DNA of 64,000 bases from JAOZHU01 sp964506435 (GTDB taxonomy: Archaea; Thermoproteota; Bathyarchaeia; Bathyarchaeales; Bathycorpusculaceae), in assembly GCA_964506435.1 (NCBI GenBank), contig CAZDLK010000001.1:99174-163173 (forward strand), in the 5' to 3' direction. The notes beneath the pieces were generated by a model. That model did no database searches. It was not told the DNA's origin and was given only the letters and a program-made list of their open reading frames with translations. How positions within the stretch are numbered: the first letter of the stretch is position 1; every line of letters starts with the position of its first letter. A program made the translations under genes and the position numbers. Positions 9,936-18,314 of this stretch are shown piece after piece.

Positions 9936-10928
9936 CTATTTCCCGCTTTTGCCCATGTAAATCTGGGAACAGCAACATGAGGAAAACGACAAGACGTATC
10001 CTTGATTTTCCGCGTATTGAATGGCTTCTTCACTTGGAAATGCTATAGCGTCGGCTCCTGCCTTTAGACATAGCACATCGGTTTCGGCGCGGTGCTTGCC
10101 TTTCGGTCGCATGCACCCAAGCGCAAGGGGCGTTTCAGGAAACATCAGTCGCGCGGTTGCGGTAACTCGAGCTATGTCGATGGGCTGCGGCGGCTTAACC
10201 AGAGCCATCGCTGTGCTGCGGATAGGCATAAAAGCGATAATAACTAAAGCGGAAGGTTTGTAACGCGCTATTAGCTTCAAGGCGTGAAATTCGCCTTGCA
10301 GTTTTCCATTTTGAAGCCCGACAACAACGTGTGGCACAAAGTTCAAACGCGCCTCGTCCAATGCTTTCAGCGAGTTCGCGTAATCCTCAACCGTCACGTT
10401 CAGGTTATAGATGCTGTTTATTGTTTCGTTGGAACCTATGATGTCGATTAACGCAGCGTCCACTCCAGCGTTTTTGAGCGCTTCAGCCGTAGCAGCGTCA
10501 ACTATGCCCGTGTGCACAATGACCGTTAAGCCTAGTTCACGCTTGATTTTTCCCATAGCTGGAATGAACTGTTTCAGTGGGACAGAGCCGTTTGGCAGGC
10601 ATCCACCGCTTATGAGGCAGCCTAAAGCGCCATTCTGCTTTAGCGTTGAGCAGAGCGCGAACAGAGCGTCAGGCGATTTAGCGGGGTGCATGGTTTCAAG
10701 GAGCTTTCCTCCGCAGTGCTTACAGTTAAGCGCGCAGCTTTTGCCTGTCACAGAAATTGTTGGAAACTGGTTTGGCTTGGAACAAAAACTGCTTGTTCTG
10801 TAATGCATGAAGCTTGGCGCGTAAAAGCTTGCTTTTTTCGGTTTTGAAACCAGCATGCCTGTGTCTAGCAAGCGTAAAAATTCTGGCGCGGTTGCGCTCC
10901 AAACCGTTTCAGGCGTGACTTGAACCAT
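9936..10928 (-). CDS. Radical SAM enzyme, BioB/LipS1-like
   Basis: A 4Fe-4S radical SAM enzyme of 330 residues. The cluster motif is CALNCKHC (C-x3-C-x2-C) near residue 65. Downstream are CLISGGC, the SAM-contact region VIVHTGIVD, DIIGSNETI, VPHVVVGL and GCMRP, with a Cys-rich tail (SSCCCSQ). The overall pattern resembles archaeal proteins often annotated as biotin synthase-like, a group that includes the lipoyl synthase component LipS1; I hold that assignment only weakly because no LipS2 partner is nearby. It is followed on the same strand by MBL and MFS genes, with a small winged-helix gene upstream in the coordinate order. Confidence 0.72.
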   Translation of the reverse strand: MVQVTPETVWSATAPEFLRLLDTGMLVSKPKKASFYAPSFMHYRTSSFCSKPNQFPTISVTGKSCALNCKHCGGKLLETMHPAKSPDALFALCSTLKQNGALGCLISGGCLPNGSVPLKQFIPAMGKIKRELGLTVIVHTGIVDAATAEALKNAGVDAALIDIIGSNETINSIYNLNVTVEDYANSLKALDEARLNFVPHVVVGLQNGKLQGEFHALKLIARYKPSALVIIAFMPIRSTAMALVKPPQPIDIARVTATARLMFPETPLALGCMRPKGKHRAETDVLCLKAGADAIAFPSEEAIQYAENQGYVLSFSSCCCSQIYMGKSGK

Positions 10929-10969
10929 GGCTTTTTCTTAGGCTTTGCGGCTTGTTAATAGTTTTCGCT

Positions 10970-11305
10970 TCACCGCGTCCGCTTTGCCTTGCCTTCGCTG
11001 TATCCTGACACTGGAGGAAGCACATGCAAATCGTCAAGCACTTCAATGCGGTTTTGCAGTCGTTCCAAGCGTTTTGTAATTGCCAGAGCTTTAGAAATAG
11101 CTGTGCCTCTTCTTGTTAAAGCGTAGACTGTTTTGTTCTTGCAGTTTGCTTCTTGTACGAGACCGCTGTTGGCTAAGAACGCTAGTCTTTGGCTGAGAAC
11201 AACGCAGTCCATGTTGCATTTGAAGGCTATGCTGTCAATTGTTAAGGGTTTCTCAGCCAGTGCCTGCAACACTTCTTCGTATAGTTCCAGTTTGGACTTA
11301 TGCAT
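10970..11305 (-). CDS. Small winged-helix transcriptional regulator
   Basis: This 111-residue protein opens with KSKLELYEEVLQAL, the signature of a family of archaeal winged-helix proteins (HTH_45-like). A helix-turn-helix follows (TIDSIAFKCNMDCVVLSQRLAFLANSGLV) and then the wing (NCKNKTVYALTRRGTAI). The C-terminal part has a short coiled-coil-like stretch (RLERLQNRIEVLDDL) that could dimerise. Two close relatives sit in tandem at 37.3-37.9 kb. The ATG lies in an AT-rich region. It probably regulates DNA locally, but no operator is evident. Confidence 0.78.
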   Translation of the reverse strand: MHKSKLELYEEVLQALAEKPLTIDSIAFKCNMDCVVLSQRLAFLANSGLVQEANCKNKTVYALTRRGTAISKALAITKRLERLQNRIEVLDDLHVLPPVSGYSEGKAKRTR

Positions 11306-11391
11306 GTTTGCACGCTTCGCTATGTGGTTAGCGATTTTTTAATAAAGCATTTGCGAATTCTGAATCTTTAATGCAAAATAGCAAATCAACT

Positions 11392-12378
11392 CTATATCGG
11401 CGGTTTAGCGGTGCCTTTCGCGTTTGTGCCATCATGCATCCAGTTCTTGAATTCCTGTGAAGGCGGATCGCTGCGGTAAAGCTGTTTACGTTTTGATTCC
11501 AGAAAACTGTTTTCTTGACCTGCGAATTCCGCCGCCGTCATCACCACATGCCCCGTCCTGCGTGCTGCGTTGAAAAGTTGCTCGGTTTTTTCCCGCCATT
11601 GCTCGTCTCTCAGCGTGTGATGCTCCAAAATAGTCAGAGGCACAGCTTCAACAATGCTTGACAGGTTGTTTAATCCTGCCTGCAACTGCGCTTCGTCAAC
11701 TCTGAAGCCGCTGAGGTACAAAGGCGGTCCACCTATCATGATTACCTGCGGCTCCGCTGTTAAAATCAGTTCCAGCGTGCGTGTTGACATGGGACCTTGA
11801 ACGTCTGGCGCAAACATGAACCGTTCTCCGTCACATTCAATCAGCGTCATTATTGTCCAGCCGAGCATCGAGTTTTCAGGTCCGTGAAAAACGGGTTCTG
11901 AAAAGCGCAAAACCGTGTTCTTTCCGAATACAAACGTTTTGCCGTCTGCGGCTTCCAACTTTTCAGCGTGTTTGCCGCCTGTTTTCTGGAAAAGCCACGC
12001 ACGTTGTCGTTGGCTAGCATTGATTTTTTCTTTCGGATTCTTCATCAAAACAGTTTTTGCCTGGTAAATTTGCCGTGCAGTTTCGTTTGCTTCTGTCCAG
12101 TTAACCACCCAATCCTCAAATGAAGGCGTATGATGGTCAAAGTGATAATGACTTATAGTCACCACTTCAGCTTTATCAGCAGCTTCTGCAATGCATGTTC
12201 GAAGCCTAGCTATGGCGTGAAATTCAGTGGGATGCGGCAGCAAACCAAAACGGTTCGGGCACAGTGAAATTCCAGCATCCAACAGCACTTTAACGTCAGG
12301 TGTTTCCACGAAAGTGCACATTGACCTGACACCGAAGCTTTCCGCAGCTAACGGCGTCACCTTAATTTTACTTAGCAT
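11392..12378 (-). CDS. Metallo-beta-lactamase fold hydrolase, UPF0282-like
   Basis: A metal-dependent hydrolase of the MBL superfamily (328 residues from MLSKIK). The zinc motif HYHFDHHTPS (H-x-H-x-D-H) is near residue 87. Further ligands are probably in FHGPENSMLGW, FAPDVQG and EHHTLRD. The frame continues upstream to 12444, but the added residues would be antisense-like over the MFS end; the ATG at 12378 gives a normal family N-terminus (KVTPLAAESFGVRSM) and an 11-base overlap with the MFS stop, indicating translational coupling. A decayed piece of a paralogue of this very N-terminus lies at 42.1 kb. Confidence 0.83.
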   Translation of the reverse strand: MLSKIKVTPLAAESFGVRSMCTFVETPDVKVLLDAGISLCPNRFGLLPHPTEFHAIARLRTCIAEAADKAEVVTISHYHFDHHTPSFEDWVVNWTEANETARQIYQAKTVLMKNPKEKINASQRQRAWLFQKTGGKHAEKLEAADGKTFVFGKNTVLRFSEPVFHGPENSMLGWTIMTLIECDGERFMFAPDVQGPMSTRTLELILTAEPQVIMIGGPPLYLSGFRVDEAQLQAGLNNLSSIVEAVPLTILEHHTLRDEQWREKTEQLFNAARRTGHVVMTAAEFAGQENSFLESKRKQLYRSDPPSQEFKNWMHDGTNAKGTAKPPI

Positions 12379-13600
12379 TTGTCTTAGCCTTCCTGCCTGT
12401 TTCAGGCAGCAGCAATCCCAGCGCGAACATGCCTTCGCCGACAACGGCTAAAACAATCATGGAAAGTAAAAACGTTCCGCTTACGTCGCGGAGTTGACCC
12501 ACCACAGTCGGCAACAGGAAGGAACCTGCGTTTCCAACTGAAGCAATTACGCCCAGCGCGCTGGATAAGAACGGCTGCAACCGCGGCGTTTCCACGGGAA
12601 CAGCCAGAATAAGCGTTAAGACGCCTACGGTGCATACGCCCACCAGAAAAGCTGTTACATATGCGCCTGCGCCGAGCATGGTGCCTGCCAAGTACAGGAC
12701 TGGACCGCTGGCGATGCCCATTACGAGTATGAAGGGTTTTCTTAGACCCATCTTATCTGAAAAAGCGCCCAGTGCAATAGCTGACACTAGGAAGCCTATG
12801 GGCAGCATTGTCGTCACTGTTGACGCGGTCAGCGCGTCTAAGCCGTGGGCAGTAAGAATATCGGGTAGCCATACCAGTGTTGTGTCGTAGCATCCTCCTG
12901 CGCAGAAGTACAAGCCTGTCAAAAGCCACACTTCCTTCATTCTGAGCAGCTTTGAGAAGTCGCGTTTTAAACTGGACAAATTGAACTCAGGCGGTTTCGC
13001 AGTTTGGGGTTCGCCGTTTGCGAATTTCCACCACAAGAAAATCAACAGTAAAGACCAGACGCCGTAGATTTGAAAGACTTGATGCCAACCGTTGCCTGCT
13101 TCAACGAGAAGGGGTGTGACGCTTACTGCGATGACGTCGCCTATTGGAAAGCCTGCTAGGCAAATGCCAGTTGCTAATCCGACTTTTTCTTTGGAGAACC
13201 AGTTGGAAACCAGTTTCGGAATAGCTGGGATAATGCCTGATAAAGCTACTCCTAAAAGAAACTGTGACGCTAAAAGCGTAACGTAGTCCACGGCGAACCC
13301 GCGTAGTAAGCCGAAGACGCCTAGAAGCGCCAGTGCTATGCCCATTGTTGTTTTCAAGCCTTTCCTATCGAAGAGGATTCCCCATGGAATGCGGAACAGC
13401 ATTAGCGTTAGGATGGAGACGGAAAAGAGGAAGCCTGCTTCAGCATCTGTTAAAGCCAAATCTTCAGCGATGTTGCGGAGCAATGGTGAGTAAGAAAATA
13501 AGAGCAGATGCATGTTCAAGGTCGCTAGAAAACCCAGAGTCAACATAACGCCTTGATTGCGGCTTACATTGAAACGCGGCACGCATTGCACACTCTTCAA
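12368..13600 (-). CDS. Major facilitator superfamily transporter
   Basis: A 12-helix MFS permease of 410 residues. The loop 2-3 motif appears as GILFDRKGLKTT near residue 76 and its half-repeat as GAFSDKMGLRKP near 270. The sequence LFSYSPLLRNIAEDLALTDAEAGF in helix 1 and loop 1 resembles the nitrate/cyanate or oxalate-type branches, but the substrate cannot be read from sequence. The downstream MBL hydrolase overlaps its end by 11 bases, so the two form an operon; a substrate that is imported and then hydrolysed is a reasonable inference. Confidence 0.85.
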   Translation of the reverse strand: MKSVQCVPRFNVSRNQGVMLTLGFLATLNMHLLLFSYSPLLRNIAEDLALTDAEAGFLFSVSILTLMLFRIPWGILFDRKGLKTTMGIALALLGVFGLLRGFAVDYVTLLASQFLLGVALSGIIPAIPKLVSNWFSKEKVGLATGICLAGFPIGDVIAVSVTPLLVEAGNGWHQVFQIYGVWSLLLIFLWWKFANGEPQTAKPPEFNLSSLKRDFSKLLRMKEVWLLTGLYFCAGGCYDTTLVWLPDILTAHGLDALTASTVTTMLPIGFLVSAIALGAFSDKMGLRKPFILVMGIASGPVLYLAGTMLGAGAYVTAFLVGVCTVGVLTLILAVPVETPRLQPFLSSALGVIASVGNAGSFLLPTVVGQLRDVSGTFLLSMIVLAVVGEGMFALGLLLPETGRKAKTNAK

Positions 13601-13743
13601 AGCCTGTTGTTGCTTACTATTCTAAAGCTTTATGCTTAATCAAAAAGCGCGTCAAAACAAGGCGATATGCAGTAGCTTTATTTTCTAATTCACCCTTAAC
13701 CACTTTATCATAGAGTGCGATTAAGGCACAAGTGGGTGTTTGA

Positions 13744-14709
13744 TTGTTGAAAACTATTGGTGTAATTACAACAGGCGGAGACGCGCCAGGCATGAACGCG
13801 ACTATCCGAGCTGTCACGCGAATTGCCCATTCAAAAAACCTGCAAGTTATAGGCTTTGAAAGAGGTTGGGAAGGGCTGTTGACAAACACGTTCAGGCACT
13901 TAGCGCCCCGTTCTGTAGGCGGCATCATACAGTTAGGCGGCACAATGCTTCACACGTCACGATGCCCCGAATTCAAAGTCAGCGAGAGTGTTGAAAAAGC
14001 CGCTGAGACTTTAGCGTTGAATCAAGTGGATGGTTTAGTTGTAATAGGCGGCAACGGCTCATTCAAAGGTGCTTTAGACTTGAGCAAAAAAAGCAACGCG
14101 TTAATCGTGGGAATTCCAGCTACAATTGACAATGACGTTTTCGGCTCTGATGAGACCGTGGGTTTCGATACTGCGGTGAACACGGCGGTGGATGAAATTG
14201 ACAAAATCCGAGACACAGCAATTTCGCATGAGCGGATTTTCATAGTTGAAGTCATGGGCAGAGAACGTGGGTTCCTAGCGGTTAACGTGGGAATCAGCGT
14301 AGGCGCTGAGATAATCTTGATTCCAGAAGTAGAATGCAAGCTGGAAACGATTCTTGAAGTGATACATGAGAACACGCGGAAAGGCAAAAAAGCTGGAATA
14401 ATAGTGGCTGCTGAAGGCGTGGGAAACACCAGCATGTTGGCTAAGGAAATTGAAAAACACACAAGAGCCGAAGTTAGGTTATCAATTCTAGGCTATGCGC
14501 AGCGGGGTGGAAGCCCCACGGCACGAAGCCGCTTCCTAGCGGGTATTTTCGGTGAAAAAGCTGTTGAATTGCTCTGCGAAGAACAGGGCAATAAGATCGT
14601 TGGCTTACAAAATGGCGCTGTAACAAGTATTGATCTTAAAAAGTCGTGTGAGACAGAGAAGCCTCTTGATTTGCGTTTGATGAAATTGGCGGAAATGCTG
14701 TCACTATAA
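13744..14709 (+). CDS. 6-phosphofructokinase, PfkA family
   Basis: It phosphorylates fructose 6-phosphate. The 321 residues match the short PfkA form: GVITTGGDAPGMNA at the N-terminus, IGGNGSFKGA near 101-110, PATIDNDVFGSDETVGFDTA, and VEVMGRERG. The residue that separates ATP from PPi users (Gly in GGxGS) is Gly, and no PPi-type Lys precedes TIDND, which points to ATP. The usual metal-binding Asp of GGDGS is Asn (N104) here. The start is TTG at 13744 or 13747. PfkA-type enzymes are uncommon in archaea. The convergent glycogen-synthase-like gene supports a role in sugar storage and use. Confidence 0.92.
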   Translation: MLKTIGVITTGGDAPGMNATIRAVTRIAHSKNLQVIGFERGWEGLLTNTFRHLAPRSVGGIIQLGGTMLHTSRCPEFKVSESVEKAAETLALNQVDGLVVIGGNGSFKGALDLSKKSNALIVGIPATIDNDVFGSDETVGFDTAVNTAVDEIDKIRDTAISHERIFIVEVMGRERGFLAVNVGISVGAEIILIPEVECKLETILEVIHENTRKGKKAGIIVAAEGVGNTSMLAKEIEKHTRAEVRLSILGYAQRGGSPTARSRFLAGIFGEKAVELLCEEQGNKIVGLQNGAVTSIDLKKSCETEKPLDLRLMKLAEMLSL

Positions 14710-14763
14710 AGACAGAAACAATGAGGAAACGGCGCCGAGAAGCGCATGAAACAATTAGTTTAT

Positions 14764-16002
14764 TTAGAGTAGGGCTTCGTAGATTTTCGCTGTTTCCTCA
14801 GCAACTTTTCGCCACGTAAAGTACTCCAGCACGCGTTTGCGTCCGTTTTCGCCCCAGTTTCGGGCTTTCTCAGGATTTTTAAGCGTTTCTTTTATGCCCC
14901 AAGCTATGTCCGCGGGGTCTTCGCCGTTGACGTGCACGCCGTTTTGGTCTGGACCAGAGCTTATGACTTGCTCCTTGAAACCTACTACGCCGCGTGCGCC
15001 CACGACTACGGGTTTCTCCATTGACATGGCTTCTAAGCTGACTATGCCGAATGGCTCGTAGACTGAGGGGAAAATGCACACATCAGAAGCCGCATAATGC
15101 AGAATCCGTTCGTTTTCAGGGACAAAATCGAAGCGGTAGGCGAGTTTGTTTTTTATGCCTAAGCGTTCGGATGTTTCCACGATGTCGTTTTGCTGTTCGC
15201 CCATGCCTAAAATCACAAGTTTAGTGTTGGGATATTCTCGTAAAACGCTGGGCATTGCTTGGAGGAGGTTGCTTACGCCTTTTACCCATGTGAGGCGCCC
15301 GATGAAGAGAAGCATGTTCCAGCCGTCAGGTATGCCGTATTTTTCTCGGATTTTAGCTATATCGTCTTTTTTGCATCTGCGCTGGTTGTAGCGTTCCGCG
15401 TCTACGCCGTTCCAAACCGCGCTGATTTTTGACAATGGCCAGCCGTGCTTTGCCAAGTCCTGCTCCATGGCGTAGCTGACCGTTATTATTTTGTCTGCCG
15501 CGTCAGCCATTGCCCACTCCAAGTGCGATACCACTTCTGAGCCGTGACCGCCGCTTCTGCCCCATTCCGTGCTGTGAACGTGGAATACTACGGGGATTTT
15601 TGATTCGTTCTTGATTACGAGTCCTGCGATGCCGCTTAGCCAGTCGTGCACGCAGACTACGTCGAAATTGTATTTTTCTTTCTTTATTAAGCCGTTGAGG
15701 AATTTTGTTGCGCTCAGGATGTTGTAGATGAAGATGTCGTTGAAGAGTTTGATGTTGGTGCCCCATTTTTTCAGGTCGTCGACCACGAACATGGGGAAAA
15801 CGTTGCCTGCGTCCGCGATTAATGGCCTGTGCACTTCTACGCCTTGCAGGATTTCTCTGGTTGGCAGGTTGCCAGGGTTAAGCGTGAATACTGAAACATC
15901 ATGTCCTATGTCTACGAACTCGTGGGTTATGTATTCGGCGTATGTGCCTAATCCGCCCACAAGTTTAGGGGGGTATTCCCAAACGAAAAAGCCAATTCTC
16001 AA
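14764..16002 (-). CDS. GT4 glycosyltransferase, glycogen synthase-like
   Basis: A retaining GT-B glycosyltransferase of 412 residues. The N-terminal donor-site loop reads FVWEYPPKLVGGLGTY, the pattern seen in glycogen/starch synthase-like GT4 enzymes. HDWLSG near 120 and HSTEWGRSGG follow, then the C-terminal E-x7-E motif EPFGIVSLE near residue 323 and IGRLTWVKGV. It most likely elongates an alpha-glucan or makes a sugar-nucleotide-derived glycoside; specificity cannot be told from sequence. It is convergent with phosphofructokinase, 54 bases apart, and close to apgM, so this stretch concentrates carbohydrate genes. Confidence 0.88.
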   Translation of the reverse strand: MRIGFFVWEYPPKLVGGLGTYAEYITHEFVDIGHDVSVFTLNPGNLPTREILQGVEVHRPLIADAGNVFPMFVVDDLKKWGTNIKLFNDIFIYNILSATKFLNGLIKKEKYNFDVVCVHDWLSGIAGLVIKNESKIPVVFHVHSTEWGRSGGHGSEVVSHLEWAMADAADKIITVSYAMEQDLAKHGWPLSKISAVWNGVDAERYNQRRCKKDDIAKIREKYGIPDGWNMLLFIGRLTWVKGVSNLLQAMPSVLREYPNTKLVILGMGEQQNDIVETSERLGIKNKLAYRFDFVPENERILHYAASDVCIFPSVYEPFGIVSLEAMSMEKPVVVGARGVVGFKEQVISSGPDQNGVHVNGEDPADIAWGIKETLKNPEKARNWGENGRKRVLEYFTWRKVAEETAKIYEALL

Positions 16003-16085
16003 AACTTTTCACCTGAAATTGCAGGATTATACTATTTCAAGATTGTATTTATAGCTTCTCTGCCAAAAGCGACGGCGCTGCGGCA

Positions 16086-16587
16086 TTATTTGGTTTGGAG
16101 GGTAGCTTTGATGAATTCAGGCGGCATCAGGGATTTCTCCGCGATTTCCGCCAAACTCAATCCTTTTTTATGCAGTCGCAGTACAACGGCGGACATGGGT
16201 TCGCCAAATTCTACGATGTGCTGGTCAGGGTCGTAAACGCGGAAAGCCCTTTGCCCCCACGGGTGCTCATGAACAGGATGAATAACCTTCACGCCCTTCT
16301 CAGTGAGCCTGCTGAATAACTCATCTATATTAGAGGATTCAAAATAAATTTCAACATTATTAGCTCCAACCGCGACGCCATTGGCTTTGTCTCCAAAGAT
16401 TGTGTGCAACGCGTAATTTTTCTCCCAGATTGATAAGCCGCCTTCAAAACCCACGTTTGCCCCAAAATCCGCCACAATTTTCTGCTCAAGAACTTTCATT
16501 GTAGAAACGCTTAGATGCCGCAATGTCTGAAACAAAGAAAACTGCTGCCTGATATGCAGGAGGTTTTTGCGAATCAACTTTCACCAT
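16086..16587 (-). CDS. VOC (glyoxalase/bleomycin-resistance fold) protein, single-base frameshift
   Basis: A vicinal-oxygen-chelate family protein. The reading frame that ends at 16086 gives VLEQKIVADFGANVGFEGG, then NVEIYFES and HEHPWGQRAFRVYDPDQHIVEFGE, with an extra C-terminal helix. The canonical N-terminal half-motif is in another frame: ATG 16587 reads through FFVSDIAASKRFYNE up to about 16495. Removing one base from the three-T run at 16494-16496 joins them as SKRFYNEVLEQKIV, an ordinary VOC N-terminus. So the gene is either recently broken or carries a sequencing error. An in-frame ATG at 16499 would make a truncated protein lacking strand 1 and helix 1. Substrate unknown. Confidence 0.8.
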
Positions 16588-16759
16588 AAATAAACCCAGC
16601 CAAATTGCAGCTTCAAGTTAGTGATTAAACAATATTTATAGCTTCGCTAGTTGACTGAAGTCTGGGTATATGAACTGCGCCACCGAGTTTTTACCACATA
16701 AGTTAATAGTAAGGGAAAACCTGATAATTTGCAGATGATGCCTTCAGGTTCTGACGTGC

Positions 16760-18211
16760 ATGGCTGCTTCGATTTCTTATAAAATCGCTACGGAAGTCCC
16801 TGCTAGCTACATGGGAAAGCTACTGGATTTCATTCAAACGCAGTATTTGCTCCCGCAGAAGCAGCGTTTCAGCAATTTATCTAGAGAAGTAACCGAGAGT
16901 GGCAATTTTCTTTCGTACGTGACGGTTGATGCGCAGGGAAATCAGCTTCTTCAAGTCACAATTACGGGCGCGACGCCGATAGAAGTAACTATAACTCCTA
17001 TAGCTGCTCAAGTGCCAACTGCAGTTGTGGAAGAGGCAAAGCAGGATGTAGTCATTGCAGTGCAGATTTTTGAGGAACACGCGAGAAAAGCAACGCTGTA
17101 TTTTGCTTGGCGAGAAGGCGAGGATATAGTTCCTGAAACCGTCAAAGCGCAGGAAAAATCCTTTCAACGCTTGTTTCTTGAAACCCAAATTCTCTTCTTC
17201 GTCATGTTCATAATAGTCGGCATGGTGCTTTTCGTAGCCATAGACACTATATATCCAGACGCGTTCTGGATTGCACCACTAGTACTTGTAGCGGTACAGT
17301 TTGTCTTTGTATTCTACTCCAACAAGTTCATTGCCAGAACCGCGGATTGGCACATCACCGAAGCCAACCCGAGCATCCATTTTCTAGAGTATCACTTGCC
17401 GATTGAGGGACAAGGCGGCTTCAAGCACGCGTACTCTGCGGAGCAGTTGGTGGCAATAAAGAAGGAAATTTACCATGAAATACTCTCCAAGCGAGGCGAA
17501 ATTGACTGCGAAGCTGCCCAAAAAGTCTTCTCGAAACACGGCATCAGTTGTCAGCCAGAGAATTTGGTAGCTAAAAAAGTAAATGTTTACGCGCTTGTGA
17601 AGAAAATCGCGGACAAGTTTAGTTTTCCAATGCCTGAGATTATTGTGTCAAACACTATGGTGCCGAACGCTGCTGCTTCTGGCCCTAGTCCCAGACGCGG
17701 CATAGTTCTGGTGACAACAGGCATTCTTGTCCAGCTTGAAGAAAATGAACTTCTCGGCGTCTTGGGACATGAATTCGGCCATCTTAAGGGGCGCGACCCG
17801 CTGATTCTTTACGGGTTAACTTCTGCCGAGTTTCTCTTCAGATTTTACGTACTGTTCCCACTGTTTCCGTTTATTTTCTCGTCTTTCCTGTTCTTTGTTT
17901 ACTTCTGGGCTGTAATGACGCTCATATTTTTCATTGCCAAATTCTTTGAAGCCCGCGCGGACCTCGTATCCGCCATTAAGATAGGGCAACCTGAAGTTTT
18001 AGCTGGGGCTCTTGAAAAAATCGGCTTTCAAAGACTACTGTATGAAAGAACGCCGTCTTTCCGCATCCAAGAATGGATAGGTTTAGACGCTCACCCACCA
18101 ATATACTTCAGAGTCAGACGCCTACAACAGCTTAAGGCACCGACGAAAATAAGGTATCCTTTAATCAAGTCAATTAAAGACGTCACGTTAGGATTCCTCC
18201 AGAGTTTGTAA
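16760..18211 (+). CDS. M48 family membrane zinc metalloprotease (HtpX-like)
   Basis: A 483-residue integral membrane peptidase. The zinc site is HEFGH at about residues 337-341, within GVLGHEFGHLKGRDP, with the third ligand Glu in FFEARADLVSA near 397. Residues 1-130 form an N-terminal cytosolic region of unclear origin (SYKIATEVPASYMGKLL...), longer than in HtpX. Two membrane segments follow at about 145-190, and two more (FLFRFYVLFPLFPFIFSSF) after the zinc motif. Such proteases degrade misfolded membrane proteins. It stands alone between a VOC gene and apgM. Confidence 0.87.
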   Translation: MAASISYKIATEVPASYMGKLLDFIQTQYLLPQKQRFSNLSREVTESGNFLSYVTVDAQGNQLLQVTITGATPIEVTITPIAAQVPTAVVEEAKQDVVIAVQIFEEHARKATLYFAWREGEDIVPETVKAQEKSFQRLFLETQILFFVMFIIVGMVLFVAIDTIYPDAFWIAPLVLVAVQFVFVFYSNKFIARTADWHITEANPSIHFLEYHLPIEGQGGFKHAYSAEQLVAIKKEIYHEILSKRGEIDCEAAQKVFSKHGISCQPENLVAKKVNVYALVKKIADKFSFPMPEIIVSNTMVPNAAASGPSPRRGIVLVTTGILVQLEENELLGVLGHEFGHLKGRDPLILYGLTSAEFLFRFYVLFPLFPFIFSSFLFFVYFWAVMTLIFFIAKFFEARADLVSAIKIGQPEVLAGALEKIGFQRLLYERTPSFRIQEWIGLDAHPPIYFRVRRLQQLKAPTKIRYPLIKSIKDVTLGFLQSL

Positions 18212-18314
18212 ATAACCGCAGTTTTATCGATGAAAATGCGCTCATAACACAAAAAAAGAAATAAAGCATCAACGCAAGATACTCTCCCCAGCTTAACAAA
18301 GGAAGTCTCCTGAA

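Noticed and set aside
12379..12444. A longer start for the UPF0282-like MBL protein
   Set aside because: The extra 22 residues lie within the MFS coding region and are Cys-rich nonsense; MLSKIK is also supported by the relic at 42.1 kb, which begins at the same point.
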